Below, in pieces: positions 32,617 through 46,335 of a DNA stretch of 64,000 bases (position 1 is its first letter; every line of letters begins with the position of its first letter). Origin of the DNA: Anaeramoeba flamelloides. Taxonomy: Eukaryota; Metamonada; Anaeramoebidae. Position numbers and translations under genes: made by a program. Where the stretch lies: contig JANTQA010000033.1 in the NCBI GenBank assembly GCA_027625915.1, forward strand, positions 4,960,001 to 5,024,000, written 5' to 3'. The notes beneath the pieces were generated by a model. The model saw only the letters and a program-made list of their open reading frames with translations, made no database searches and was not told the DNA's origin.

Positions 32617-34125
32617 TAATAACCCAGTCTTAATTTTTTTCAGTGGGTCAGTAATACTCCAAAGATTACTATTATTTTCCAATTAAAAAATGAAAAGTTT
32701 TAGTTCACATCCCAAAATATTTTTCTAGTTTAATAGTTGAAAGAAAACCCAAGATCTTGACAAAATCGTTTAGAAATGATTTTTTGAGACATCAATATAA
32801 ACTTCCTTAGTTGAACCCTAAGACAAATTTTTTTTCTCTACTAATTTGATTGTCGCAATTATAATTAATATTAATTTTGGAAATTGAAATAATAATTTTC
32901 ATTTATAAATTGGAAAATAACAGTAAATGTATCAAAAAGCGTTATTATTATTTCTCAATTTTTGAATATTTTCAAACAAATAAAAGTAATCCCAATTTAT
33001 AATTAGAATTAGTAAAAATTAGTAAATATTCAAAATAATAGATAATCTCAAAAAGATTTTTTTTAATAATAATTTTCTGTTTTTTATTCTCCTTATATAT
33101 CAAAAAGAATAAGTACATAATTAATTAAATTTTCAAGCAATTTAATAAATATTTGCAAAAAAAAGATCGATGATCAATTGTTTCATTCTCAAGTATTCAA
33201 TATTTGATTTATTTTTAATTATTTTTAAAAATAAGATGAAGTTTCAAATGTTAAAGACTCTCAAATAAACACCCAGATATTACTAAAAGTGATATTTAAT
33301 CAAAATTAAAATTTTTGGGAAATTTTTCTTTTTCTAATTTGATCGAAAAATTCAAACAAAAAATGGATAAAGATCTTTTAACTAAAAATTTAATTGGGAT
33401 AATGAATTTTTTGAAAAATAATAATTCACTTTGCTAAAGATGATAAGTGAGTTCTTATATCAAGGGTAATCTTTTCATGTGTAAATAATTACCCTATTAC
33501 TTTTCGGTTAAAGAAATAAATAAGAGTAAATAGTCACTAAAACTCTTACTAGTTGAATAAAGAATTAAAATTTTTTGGTTTGGGCAAACAATTTTAAACA
33601 TTTGTATTATTTTTGAAATCTATCAAGAAGTTATATAACATCCATTCTTTTGATTGCGTGCGTGTAAGTATACTGCTTTATAATGAAATCTTCTGTATTA
33701 GACAAGTTAAAAATAAAAATTGGAAAAAAATGGGAAAAAGTTTTCACTTGCTTTTCCAACATTTCCATTTCACAAATTGAGTTTTCAAAAAGGTAGGTTG
33801 TAATTTTTGGTTTTGTTCAAAAAGGGAATTGAAAATGAAGTGAAAAATTTTTCCTATTTAAAATTTAAATAACAATTCTTTTGAAATAAATTTGATTTAT
33901 GAGATCTTTTCAATTCATGGTTTAGCGCACCATTGAGTATTTTTCTTTTTCTTGTTCTTTTTTTCCCAAATTACTCATAAATTCCCTTTCAACATTTTTT
34001 ACAAGAAGTAATTAATATTTTCAGTTGGCATTTCAACAAGGGGCAAGTTTTTCAACTCTTTGACCAGTTCTTTTAAAAATTCTCTCTTAGAAATTGTGAA
34101 GAATTAAAACTGGTTTACGACGTAG

Positions 34126-34344
34126 TTAAAACAATACTTTACAAAAACCTATTTTTGAGAAACTACTTTTTAAGGCAATAAATAAAGTTTTCGATTGAGC
34201 CAAAACTCCCGAGACTTGGTTTGAATTTAGTGAGGTTTTAGCTCTTATCTTTTCCAGATTCAACTTGTAGTTTATTTTTACAGCTGTTTTAGAAAAGTGT
34301 GACTCAAAAGTTTTATTAGATGTTGACTGCACTGATTGAAACAT
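34126..34344 (-). CDS. Short ORF, unrecognised
   Basis: A 72-codon frame from an ATG (MFQSVQSTSNKTFESHFSKT...), Ser/Lys/Thr-rich and less low-complexity than its surroundings. No motif, signal peptide or family recognised. It lies upstream of, and divergent from, the receptor-like gene. Possibly chance. Confidence 0.22.
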   Translation of the reverse strand: MFQSVQSTSNKTFESHFSKTAVKINYKLNLEKIRAKTSLNSNQVSGVLAQSKTLFIALKSSFSKIGFCKVLF

Positions 34345-34851
34345 ATGGATTAGACAGTTTTAATCCCTACTTATAAAACTTCAAGTCCAAACTTTTTTAA
34401 AACAGCTATACATAAAATTATGAGGTTTTTTTTTATAAAAAATTGGTACAAAAAACAACGAACTCAAATAATAGGTAATTAACATTTTTCGATCCAAGAC
34501 AGGTTAATTGTTCAATTGCCAGCCTCTTTTTTATCTTCAAAATCTAAATCCTTTTTGAAAAAATATCTTGAAAACAAGAACAAATTAAACAAAGACATTT
34601 CCTATGTGAGATCAAACACCTAAATAATTATTCAAAATGGCAAACCATAGAAGTGTTTTTGGGAACATTGCATAATTTTCGAAAAGCGAAAAGAATTTCA
34701 GAAAGTCCATGTTCTTTTACCTAATATTTTTTCTGTCTTATTTTTTGATTTATCGAGAATATCATTTTTTGCAGTTTGGGCAATTGTTCAAATTTTTTTT
34801 CAAACCAAATTCAGCATGTTTTCATACTAACAAAAACTAAAACTCTTTTTT

Positions 34852-37800
34852 ATGAAACCAATCAAACGTATTGTTTTGTTTCGTAATAATACACCTAATC
34901 TACAAAGAAAAGTCTTTGTTTTTATTATTCTTTTGTTCACTCTTTTTCGGGCTATTGGCACACAAAAGTAATGAAATTTTTTTTTTATTTTCTTTTTCAA
35001 TGTCATCAAATCCAAAAAAATCTTTTGTCTTTGAGGATCAATTTTTTGAAACCTTTTCCGCATCTCTTTACTCAAAACAAAAAAAATAAAAATTCCAACA
35101 AAACCAAAAACAAACAAGGAATACAAATACTCCAAGAACTCTGGCCGAATTGAGAATAAAAAGGGAAATAACCCCACTGCACGAACAAGACACAGTTTTA
35201 ACTGAAGAGAACAATTGCACCACGGGGCAATATTTCAGAACAGACAAGGAATGCTTTAATTGTCCGTCTGGCACGTATAACCCAAACAATGGATCTCATG
35301 GCATTGAGAGCTGTCTTACTTGCCCGGTTGGCACCTATTCACACGAAGGATCAAGCAATTTTACGGAATGTCCAAAGGGAACTTATGGGAATGCGGAGGG
35401 CCTCTCTACATGCTTTCCATGCCCGCCGGGGACTTACAACTTATTGAATGGATCAAGTTCTCTTGATCTTTGTCTAAAGTGCCCCTTTGGGACATATTCC
35501 ACGATCGAAGGTGCTGATCATTACTCATGCCTCGACTGCCCAGCCGGCACGTATAATGAAAAATATGGTGCCTCTTCAAGGCTACTCTGCTTGGCTTGCC
35601 CCGTGGGCACATTTTCCCAAACAGAGGGATCAAATAGCAGCCGCTGCTGTGAAAATTGCGCCTTGGGATCGTACACTAAAGAGGCCGGCGCAACAGAGTG
35701 CCTTAGTTGCCCGCCAGGAACATCAAGAAATTCAAACCAAATGAACTGCACAGCGTGTGAGTCTGGATATTACTCAAATACGTCAGGGTCAAGCTATTGT
35801 AGCCCGTGCGAGTCTGGCCATTTAACCCTTGAGCATATCCCCGGGCAAGAGATCGGGGCAACAAGTTGCTACAAATGCACTGATCCTTCCTTATGCCTAG
35901 GCTCGTATAAATGCGCCCTGTCTCTTTCCCCAGAGTTAAATTGTACTGCATGTAGCGATGGGGAATTTCTTGATGGGGACGGATGCACAAAATGTGAATC
36001 ATTATTTATTCATTTAGTACAACTGTTTTTCGTGCCAATAATTCTCATTCTTTTGACGTGTTGTAAATTTCTTACTTATACAATTAAAACAAAATTAAAT
36101 ACAAACAGGGCTAAGAAGAATAAGAACAGGGAAAATAATATAAACAACAATAATAAGAATTCTAATTTTGAGAATAATAATCATAAGAATAATATTAATA
36201 CGGACAATAACCATAATATTAATAATAACAATCAAAATAATAATCAAAATGACAATCAAAATAACAATCAAAATAATAATCAAAATAATAATCAAAATCA
36301 AAATAATAACAACGAAATTAAAAAGTTGTATAATAACTCAAAAACTATTTGGTTTTTGAAAAGTGGAAACCCGCTTTTATCAATTTTAATTCCTTGGCTG
36401 CAAATTATTGCCATTGTAATGCTACTCCCTTTACCAAAATATGGCGAATTTTTACCAAAATTAAGGAAAATAAATTCTTGGCTAATCTTAGATTTGTTAT
36501 CTATATTTCCAATCGAATGCAACAGGTGGTTTTCGTTTATACACTATTGGCGGACAACCGTTTCCTTACCCATTGCAATTTTTATTATATTCCTTATTGC
36601 AGATTTAGTTAAGATATCAATCGTTAGTTTTAAACAAAAAACTTGTGTTTTTAAATTCTATTTTTTTCCCAACTTTTTTTACAGATGGGCACGCTTTAGT
36701 TTCCTTCCAATTATCTATGTTTTCATATTGCTTTTATCCTTTGAAAACAACAATTCCTCTGATATTTTAAAACTCACTGCAAACAGTAGAATCGAAATCA
36801 CTCAATATGATTGGGATCAATCACAGATTTCATTTTTAATTTTTGGAATTGTTTATTTTACACTATTTTCTTATTTAATCATCAGAATTATTTTTTCGAC
36901 ACTTTCAAAAAATAATTCACAATCAACCACTAAAATAAAAAACAAATCAAAAACACAAACAAAATCTGAATCAGAATCAGAACCAGAAACAGGATCAGAA
37001 CCAGGGTTTGACACAAATACAAATATAAGCCCAGGCTTCGGATCAGATTCAGAATTAAATTCAAAATCAGAAATTGAATTAAAATCAATTCACAATACAA
37101 ATTCATACCCAAAATCAGAATCAGAATCAGAACCAGAATCAGAGACAAACAATAACATAAAACCAGGTTCCAAATCAGATCCAGATTCAAAATCAAAATC
37201 AAATTCAGATTCAGAATCGGATTATGAATTAAATAAAAAAAATATTAATAATAATGATATTGAAATGAAAACTTTTGAAAATAATAAATCTGATATAAAT
37301 AAAAATCATAAAGAAATACAGTTAGAACCAGAATTAGAATTAGAATCAGAACAAAATTCAGAAATAGAAACGGAAAAGGAAACGAAAAAGGAAACAGATA
37401 CAGAAACAGAAACAGATACCGAAAAAGAAACAGGCACATGTACAAATACAGCCAATAAAATGAAAAAAGAAACAAAATTTAAAAAAGAGAAAAATGAAGG
37501 AAAAAATAAAAATAAAAATAAAAAAAAAAATAAAGAAGAAGAAGAAGAAGATAAGCCACCCTTAATGCTTCGAATATACACAAACCGTTTTAAACCAAAC
37601 CGTGGTTGGTTTTTAGTTATAGAACTTTTTTTCCAATTGGGGATATCCTTTCTTTCTGTATTATATCCAAGACTTAATCAAAAAAATATTTTGTGGATAT
37701 TATTTTTATTATTTACATTATTTTTATTATGCTATATTCTTTTTAAGCCATATAAAACAAAAGATTTACAATTTATATCGACGGGTATAACATTATTAAT

Positions 37801-38377
37801 GATTACAATACCTTCAATTGAAATACCCGGAATAGGTAGCTATGTAGCAATTTTTTCATTTTTTCTGGGAATAGTTTTGACTTTCTTAGGAATTGAAAAG
37901 AATCATAAGATATGGTCAATAAAAAATAATTCTAATAATGATAAAGAATACTATAATCATAATAAATATCAGACAAATGATCAATATCAAGTTAAATTCA
38001 AAAATAATCAAGAAGAAGTAGAAGAAGAAGAAGAAATGGATTTCGAAACAAATCCAAAAACACTCCCCCCAAATATTCAAAATAAAATCTTGCTCAGGGA
38101 AACTAGAAACCAGAAAAGAAAACTTTGGGAGTTAAGGCAGCAATTAACAAATTGTGAAATGGAAATTCGGGTATTAGAAGAAGAGTTTGACGAATATAGT
38201 GATAATTACAAAAATTCTCAATATTTCGAATCTTCTTCTCCTTTAACTTTAAACGATATAATTGTGGACAACGCCGTACCAATTTTAAATTCAAGCCATC
38301 ATCATCAAAAGAATAAAAATTCTAATAGTTCAAATACAACAAGCTCAGATGATGGATCAGATAATTTGCCAGATTAA
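34852..38377 (+). CDS. Receptor-like multi-pass membrane protein with GCC2/GCC3 Cys-rich ectodomain
   Basis: Exons 34852-34967 and 35119-38377, joined across a 151-bp GTAATG...AAG intron with matching phase (AA|G); ~1124 residues, stop TAA. Exon 1 supplies a signal peptide (MKPIKRIVLF..., hydrophobic core VFVFIILLFTLF, then AIGTQ). Residues ~72-332 are about eight ephrin-receptor-like repeats (CPxGTY...G...C..C) with many N-glycosylation sequons. A membrane segment follows (~334-357), then an Asn/Gln-rich stretch (~370-440) and about five membrane segments (~460-632). After a Ser/Glu-rich acidic-basic linker (~640-850) come four more (~865-960). The tail is acidic with a short coiled coil (~1040-1075). 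The layout suits a surface receptor or channel-like protein of protists; the ligand is unknown. An alternative acceptor at 35137 also keeps phase. The Cys-rich block is far more G+C-rich than the rest. Confidence 0.85.
34968..35118 (+). other. Intron of the receptor-like gene
   Basis: 151 bp, GTAATG donor and CAAACAAG acceptor. It is inferred because the long exon has no ATG: its frame is closed by TAA at 35087. The upstream ATG exon gives a signal peptide in compatible phase. Confidence 0.7.
36121..36320 (+). repeat. In-gene AAT/CAA trinucleotide expansion (poly-Asn/Gln)
   Basis: Repeats of AAT, AAC and CAA codons within exon 2 of the receptor-like gene encode a cytoplasmic-loop stretch of Asn with regular Gln. 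Simple-repeat slippage is the likely origin. Confidence 0.8.
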
Positions 38378-41300
38378 AAATTCTAATATTTTAAAACCGA
38401 AAAAAAAATTATTTTGAAAATACAGCTATCTATATCTGTGTCTAGATCTATTCTCATCTATCTATATAATTTCGAACTATATATTATTTATTGAATTAAT
38501 TTTTTTTGTAAATATTTAAAATTTTTCAAAATTTTATCAAATTAATTCATTTTTCTTTTTTTGTGTAATTATTATTCTTCGATAAAAGATCAGAAAAAAA
38601 AAAAAAAAAAAAATAATATAATAATAAACAATCAATAATAATTAAATTTAAATGAAACTGTAGACAACAATTCAAAGCAATGAAATCCCGGGAAACTTGA
38701 ATAGAAATAAGAAAATAATAATAATCTCAATTCAATAATCAAAAATAAATTATAAGCAATTTATAATTTATTAAAAAGCTGAATTCATTCAAAATTAGGA
38801 TTTAATTTTAAATTACACTTTTTGAGATTATTAGTGAAAAAGGTTACAAATATAAGAAAAAATTGAAATTTTTGAAAAAAAAAAAAAAGAATAATAATCA
38901 TATATTTAGAATTATATTAAAAAATTATAATTGATAATCCAATAATAATGATGTTAATAATTTCGATTCTGAAAACAATATAATCATACGATTTTAAAGA
39001 TAATTTTTTCTTTAAATGTCATAACTAATTAATTTTTTATCATGTTTTATTACATGAATTAAATTAATAATTTTATACTTTTACAATAAAATTTGTTTTT
39101 ATTTTGAAAAATTGTTTCTTTTTTGTTTTTTTACATTTTGAAATTTTTGATATACAATTCGCCTTTCCAGAGTTCACATTTTCATTTCCTTCAAAAAAAC
39201 CTCAAATGCTACTTTTTTTGATTCCATGAAATCAAATAATTCTTTTTTTATTTTAATGATAAGTTTCAATTGATGATTTTTTTTTAAAAATTGGGTTTTT
39301 TTTAGAAAACTATTATTCTAAAAATTTAATAATTAAAAAATAGTTTTTAAAATTTATTAGAAAGAATTTCATTTTTACTTGATAAAATCAATATTTGAGT
39401 TTTTTTTCTTGAGACTTGGTTTAATTTCCTTTTCGTCAATCCAGATGTTTTTACTAATGACCCTCCTCATGAAAATTATTTCTCTTAGAAATGGATTAAA
39501 ATAATTTATTTTTTTTCAGTTAAATAACATTTACAAAATTCTTTTTTTTACTTTGATAGAATCAGAATAATATATAAATATTACAAAATAATTTAAAAAG
39601 GTACTAATGCATATTTATAAATTGTTAAAAAAGATCAGTGTAATTAATATCATTTTAACTTTTTGATTTATAAAATAAATTTTTTTTTCATTTGAAAAAT
39701 ATATTTTCAGAATCTATATGAAAACTATACCAAGACATGTGAGAAGATAATTGTTTGAAAGAATTTTTCATTATGAAATTTTCAGAAAAAAACAGAAAAA
39801 AAATAAAAAAAAAAGAATATGGAAAGAAAAAATTAAAATAGTTTTTAAAAAGATATTTGACAAATTCAAAACTCAAATAATCAGATTTAAACAATTTATT
39901 TTTTTTTGCATTTTTAGATATCTAAAACATTTTTTTTTATAAGAAAAGTAATAAAATAATTATTTTGTGATCCTTTGATTTTTTTTTACAATTTTCTTAC
40001 TATTAAAAACAATAATTTAAGATTTACATTATTACTATTTCAAAGTTGAATTTGTAACTGATCAAAAACACAAGATGGAGTTCAAGTATTTTGTGTTGAA
40101 CATTTTAAGAGTAAAATTTTCTCAACAATGACGAAAATACTTTTTTTGAGTGAAAAGTCCTCCATTTTCGATATTTAAATTTCATTTTTGTCAAACTCGT
40201 TGAAATTAATTTTGAAGAATAATTGATGAATTCATTTGATTTCGTTTTCTTGAGATAAGTTAAAAGAAAAAGAATACATAAAGAAAAAGATAAGTAAGAG
40301 AATTCCCATTAATTGGAAGATAAAATAAAATTCAGATACATTTATGCATAGAGGGGAAATTAATTTTGAATTCCTGTATTGTTAGATCAAATCTTGATAA
40401 ATTTTTATCTAATATAAAAGTAAAAGATTCAAAAATTATTTACAATTAAAATTACTTTTCAAATTAATAAAATAAATATTTGAATTTTATTAAAAAGATT
40501 CATAATCATTTTTTTTTCTTCCAAAAAATTATCATTAAATATTATCATTTTAGGTATCTATTGATTTTTAAATATTTTATTATTTAATTAATATGATAAA
40601 AACTAGATCCCGCTTTAATGAAACAGTATTTCAATGAAAAAAAAAATAAAAAAATATAATTTCCAAATTAGAAATGAAAAATTCCATTTAGATTAAAAAA
40701 AAAATCCAATTATTTAGATGATGTTTAAATATCCGTTACATTTACCCACATCTATATTATGAATAGAATTGTTTACAATCTCTCTGAAAATTTCATTTTT
40801 TTTCCAAGTACTACCAACTTTGTAAAGGTTTGGAAAGTGTTCATACCTAAAAATAAATTTGATATTTACCAAAACAGTTTTAATTTGTCAATAAACATTA
40901 TCGTAACAAATGTATTATATTAAATTCGGTATTAGTTTTTATGTTTTTAGGTAATATTTTTCTAGTATATTTGTTGACTTTTCTTGAGAAATTTTATGAA
41001 CAATTGTTACAATTGTGTATATTTTTTTTAACAAATCTTGATTTATTCAAAGGAAAAAAAAACCAATGATTCTATTGGTTAGAAAAAAAAAGGATAAATA
41101 TTTTCTTTATGTTTTTTTAAGGGTTATCTAAAACACCTCAATAATTTTTTTTTGACTCTTACACCACTTCCAATACCCCGTATTTTCAATAATCCTTAAA
41201 CAGAATATTTTAACCTAACACCATGAAAAAGAATTTTAAAAATAAATCTTTAATCCAAAAACTTTTAAAAAATGATCAAAACACATTTTTTTCAAAATAT

Positions 41301-43479
41301 CTATATCAAGAAAATGAAAATGATCCGAGGACAATAAAAACTTTAATCAATGCCAGCGAAGAGTAATTTCAAAATAATGATCCTTAAAGGAGTAAAATTC
41401 TTTTTTTTTTTTTAACTTTTCTTTTTTTGGTTACAAAATTAGTGAATTTGTATGTTTGAATTTTGATTTAGTAGTGGTTCTTCCAAAAGTAAATATAAAA
41501 AAAAAAAGAGTACTTTTTTTGAAATACAGCAAATCAATTTTTTAAAGAACAAACTGATTAAAATGAAAAGGTAATCAACTAAAATAGGAAATAAATTAAG
41601 TTCAAAGGATAGTTCCGTTAATTCTTATCAATCAAATCAACAAACACAATTTAAATTTCCCTTGATAGAAATCTTATTTGTTGGTTTGATGATCTTAAAA
41701 ATAGTCAATTTTTTGAACAAATTTTTAATAATTGATCAACCAAAGAAAACACCATACCAAAACATCATTTCAGAAAAACTATTATTATGTTTGATATTCA
41801 ATTTTATAATCAATCAAACCAAATAAGGCTATTCAGATCTCCTTTTATAAAGATCTTTATCATACGTTTTTTAACCCCAAATTGTTCTTCATCCCAAAAA
41901 ATGTTTAACTAATCTCCCCAGCATTGAAAACTCCAAAATATCTAAAAAAAGCATTAATAAAAGTTTTTAGGCGAAAACTTCAATTTATCTTTTTTTATTT
42001 GATTTCTTTTTTTTTGATCTTGAGCAAAAAAGATGTTACTTAAAGTTTAAAAAATTATTGATCAAACCATTTGATTTACACTTTTAACCAATTGTAGTTT
42101 CATTTTTTTTTTATATTATTGATTGCTTTTTTAGGATCATCTTTTGAGTTGTAAAACTCTGAATTATTAAGTGACGGTATTTTTGATATTTTTAAGAAGC
42201 TTCATGTAATTTTCAAAAGTGAGATCAGTTATTAAAAAAAAAATCAATTATTCTATTTTACAAAATTCAGGCAAGTTAATTTTATTATAAAGAGTTTGGC
42301 CAAAATTCTTTTCCTTTTAAAAAAAAGATTTTGAGTGAGCATTCTTTCACAACAACAAGATAATTTTTCAATACATGTTATTGATGGTATTCTCGATTCA
42401 CAAATTTCCTGAATGTGAAGTGTAAAAAAAAATCTGATAGACATTAAAACCCAGAAATTACTATTTATATCTTTGTATAACAGTGAAAAAAATACCAGAC
42501 ATGTTAAATAAAACAGGAAAGATTTTTAATTGTGAAGATTAGTAAAATAGATGTGTAATTTCTGTTATTTTAAATCGAATCCTTTTTTAAATAACTAATT
42601 TTTTTATGAGCTTACCAATAAACCTACCTAAAGTTCATTAAAGTCAGGTGTCTCTATAGAATACTCTAGTAATTGTTTAAAAGGTAAAGTAGATCAACTT
42701 TTTTTAGAAAAAAAAAACAATCACAGTTTTACAGAGGTTTATTAGAGTTTGGAAAATGATAATTTTGATTCTTGTTTTTTGATGGATTGAATGGTGTTTT
42801 GAACAAGTGTGATTTCATCAAACTATCCTTATAATAAGCCAGTTAGTATAATTTTAAAAGTTTGATTCTTACAAAAAGGATTGGGTTTTGTGTAAAAGAA
42901 ATTCCATATCAATTTTACTAATCTTCACAATTAAAAACCCTTTCCAGGATTTTTTTCATGTCAGATATTTTTTTCACTTTTTTAATCAATTTTTTCCGTT
43001 TTCTATGAAAAAAAAAAAAAAATATTAAATTAATTTTGATTTCTAAAACTTTAAAAAGTTTCCAACATGCTTATTACCCAAAGAATAGTCTCTATTACAA
43101 GACATAATAAGGTAAATATTTTTTTCAATTTTGAGAAAATTCTTTTGGTATAAAAAATTTAATTAACATTAAGTACACTCATCTCTTTTAGTTGTAAAAC
43201 TTCAAATACAAAAAAAAAATTACCAAAGATCTCAAAAACAAAAAATCTAAAAAGTAAAAAATTCATTTTTTGTTATTTATTCTTTCTAATTTTTGAATAT
43301 CTTTATTTTTTTTTTAATGGTGGTAATTATATTCCTTTTACTGTTATTGGATTTTTAAGTTTTTTTTTATTATGAAAATCCAATGATTTTTAGATTTAAA
43401 CAGAAAATCCCAATGTAAAGTGTCATTAGCTTCTCCAACATTTAAAATAATTGATAAAATCAAAAATTGTTCACTATTC
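38378..43479. other. AT-rich intergenic DNA
   Basis: Downstream of the receptor-like gene. A/T runs throughout with one weak short ORF (41223-41366). No RNA gene or inverted-repeat element recognised. Confidence 0.45.
41223..41366 (+). CDS. Short ORF, unrecognised
   Basis: A 47-residue frame with ATG and TAA: Lys/Asn-rich first half, then YLYQENENDPRTIKTLINAS. The second half has ordinary protein composition, unlike most chance frames here. No family recognised; possibly a small gene, an exon or chance. Confidence 0.25.
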   Translation: MKKNFKNKSLIQKLLKNDQNTFFSKYLYQENENDPRTIKTLINASEE

Positions 43480-44175
43480 TTTTGAATTCTGGCGAAGATA
43501 CAAACTTGAGTTTTCATTTTTTCTTGGAAAATCAATGGATTACATAGAAAAACAGAAAATCTCAAGAAAACATGTGTTAAGATTTTTTTTTAATTTAAGA
43601 TATGAAAAGAAAATTTATCAATTTTTCATTTTACTTTGAAAATTAAAAAAATACCATAAACTTTTCTCGAGTTTTCTCTTTATTCCAAAAATCAAGAGAT
43701 ACTCGTTCGGTTTTTTTGAGTTTTCTATTTAAACCGAAAATCTATTGATTTACCAAATAAAATAGTAAACCTCAAAAAAACCTAGAACACTTAACTAATA
43801 AAAGATAAAACTTTTGAAAAACGGTCATTATCTTTTCTAGAATTTAAAAGAATTAAGTAAAACCAAATATTTTACTCTATTCTTTCAAATTTTGGAAAAT
43901 CTAGGCACTATACGACATTTGAATGTATTTTTTACACTTGACAACACTCTTTAGTTAGATATATTTTTTTTAATTTTTGAAATGAACTGAAAATTAAATA
44001 AAATTTCAGTTTATTCCAAAAAGTAAAATAATTTGAGGACACCTTTCATTAGATTTTCCAGAATTTAAACAAATTGAGTAAAATCTTTGTATTTTCTCCA
44101 GTCTATTGAATTCTAGAAAATCTAGGCATGTAACGGCACACTAGAACACTTGACCACACTGATGACATTTGCCCA
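43480..44175. repeat. Complex repeat block, family G copy 2
   Basis: Diverged relative of 8320-8945. It shares CGTTCGGTTTTTTTGAGTTT, one 41-bp type unit (AATAGTAAACCTCAAAAAAA, 43757 on), and two tails, CTAGGCACTATACGAC...CACTTGACAACA (43910-43950) and CTAGGCATGTAACGGCAC...CACTTGACCACA (44121-44160). The tail is therefore itself duplicated in this copy. Confidence 0.65.
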
Positions 44176-44879
44176 CTTTCTAAATTTTTGTTTCGAAATT
44201 TTTAATAAGAATCATAATTTTCTTTATCATTAACTAACGATAATATAAATAATGATTATTTATTTTGAAACATTTAAAGATATTATTCTTTAATTGTTTT
44301 TATGAATTTGTTTATTTTGATTAAATATTAATCGATTTTTTTTCATTTTATTTATAGTGGACCTACAATCCCAAAAAATTCTCTTTCTTGTATTCTATTT
44401 TAGAATTGAAATATTTTTTGCATAAAAATTCTACACTTTTAAAACAATTTTTTTATTTCAGTTCATAATTGATTTAATTTGATTTAATTACATCTGTGGT
44501 TATTTTTTATTTCTTTAAATTAGCCAAATTAAGGATTTTATAATATTCTTGGGATAAAAATAAATTTATTTAAAACAAAAAAAAAAAAAAAATAAAAGAG
44601 ATCTCAAAAAATAGTAAAAGAGAAACACCTAGAAATGGACAAGATTTATTCAATATATGAATTCACAACCCTTTAAATTGGAAACGGAGTAGTATTATTG
44701 AGCCATTATTTCTAAAAATACTCAACTTTTTGTTTATTGTTTTTGAGAGATCGATTGTACTAAATTTACTGTTTTGATTTTTTAATTTGTTTTATTTAGC
44801 TCATAAAAATCACAAAACATTTTTTATTCCATTTCAAAAAAATTTTTTTTCAAATAAATGAACTTGACGTTGGAAATTA
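44176..44879. other. AT-rich intergenic DNA
   Basis: Nothing recognised between the family G block and the duplicated tRNA-Ser region. Confidence 0.45.
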
Positions 44880-46335
44880 TCTTAAAAACAATACTACAAA
44901 GACAGGAATATAATTATATTCTACAAGGGTAACTGATTAATAACGAACAATCTAAATCTATCAACCGCTAGTCTTAAGAAAAAAAAGAAGACCAAACATA
45001 AATATTCAAACAACATTTTAGAACATGAGAACTACAAAAATAATTTTCTCAACATCTTTCAAAACCGTTTAAAAAACAATAAAAATCCGTGATTTTGTAA
45101 TCGATTTTTAAAAATTTAAAATTAATAAATTTAATATTCATCATTCCAAAAATGAGAAATTAAACAGTAATCAATTCAAAATCTACTGAAAAATTACTAC
45201 AAATTACTTATTTGATCTTTCAGCATCATATTTTTTTTATCAAACATTTACCTTAATCCTTATTTTTAAACAACTTTATTTGTTTTTCAATTTCCAAGAG
45301 AAATCAAATAAAATAAAAAATTTTTGTTTCCAAAATATAAAGAATTTAACTAAACAATTGATTAATCAGAATCTTTTCAAATTGCATATATAAATGAATT
45401 TCAAATAATTTCCATAAGGTTAAATATTAATAATAACAAAAAAATAATTGAAAATAAAAAAAAAAAAAAGAAAAACAAATATTAACTTGAAAAATAATAA
45501 AAATAAGAAAATTCTAACTCATACCTCATCGATTTATATTAAAAAAGTACTATCACAATTTTATAATATATTTATATCGGAAAAAAAAAAAAAACACGTT
45601 TTAATCAATAATAATCAATTAAAAGAATCTAAATTACGGGATTCTGAAAATATGAAAAAAAAAATAGGATTATTTCAGGGTTTAAATGTAAATATTTATT
45701 GATCCACAAACATTCTGAAAATATCAAAAAAAGTAACAGAATATTTAAAATCAATTGTGATTGTTCTTGGTTCTAATTATATATTTCAAGTTCAAAAATA
45801 TTTAAACAATAACTTTAAATTCTTGTGTATTTTAAAATGAAGTATTTACCCCGATCACAGGCCACAATTATAGATTTTGTTTTGATACATTTTTGAGATA
45901 AATGTTAAATTAACATATTGAAATAAAATTTGAACAAATAACAGAATTTCGAAAAAACCAAAATTAAATTTTCAATCTCTTATAAGATATCTTCACTAAA
46001 CCTTCGTTTATTTCAAAAAAGTCACCGATATAAATATAATATACTGACATAAAATAATTTGGCTATTTCTGAATAAAACACAATAATATTCTTTATTTTT
46101 TACTTATAATTTAAAAATTTTTCTATCAACTTTATGAAATTGGTTTAAATATATATTATTTTAAAATGAACAACTTTATAATTTTTATCAAACCTTACTT
46201 TTATTTTTCTTTTTCAATTTTAAAAATATTAATTAAATTAATATATTTCTATTATGTATTTTAATCAGTCCTTAAAACGGTAACCCTCTTCTTCTCTAAT
46301 TTGAAGAAATCTAGCAAAAAAATTTTTTATATTAT
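44880..46335. repeat. Duplicated tRNA-Ser locus, unit 1 (decayed)
   Basis: Aligns collinearly with 47895-49290. Shared blocks include AAATTACTTATTTGATCTTTCAGCA (45202 on), the ATTTTATAATATATTTATAT block, AATAATCAATTAAAAGAATC and a final TTTTAATCAGTCCTTAAAA. The divergence is high, so the duplication is old. Confidence 0.7.
44892..44974 (-). pseudogene. Decayed tRNA-Ser gene copy
   Basis: Aligns with the minus-strand tRNA-Ser genes at 47909 and 53055, best around CTACAAGGGTAACTGATTA and AACCGCTAGTCTTA. The T-arm, anticodon (AAT region instead of AGC) and acceptor stem have lost pairing, so it cannot fold as a tRNA. It is recognisable mainly because its flanks are duplicated too. Confidence 0.65.

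Larger units (their letters stand above)
29228..34851. other. Intergenic DNA, tRNA-Ile to the receptor-like gene
   Basis: Mostly A/T runs. It includes a ten-G run (30661-30670), two diverged copies of a coding-like fragment (31230-31460 and 31850-32080), degenerate family A MITEs (32315-32616) and two weak short ORFs on the minus strand (31026-31172 and 34126-34344). The last few hundred bases should hold the promoter of the receptor-like gene; no specific motif was identified. Confidence 0.45.

Noticed and set aside
36095-37581. Several minus-strand open frames (Ile/Leu/Val-rich) opposite the receptor-like gene
   Set aside because: They are reverse reads of its Asn/Gln and Ser/Glu repeat codons and have no start context or motif.
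44892-44974. Third functional tRNA-Ser
   Set aside because: Stems and anticodon are lost; it is only a decayed duplicate.
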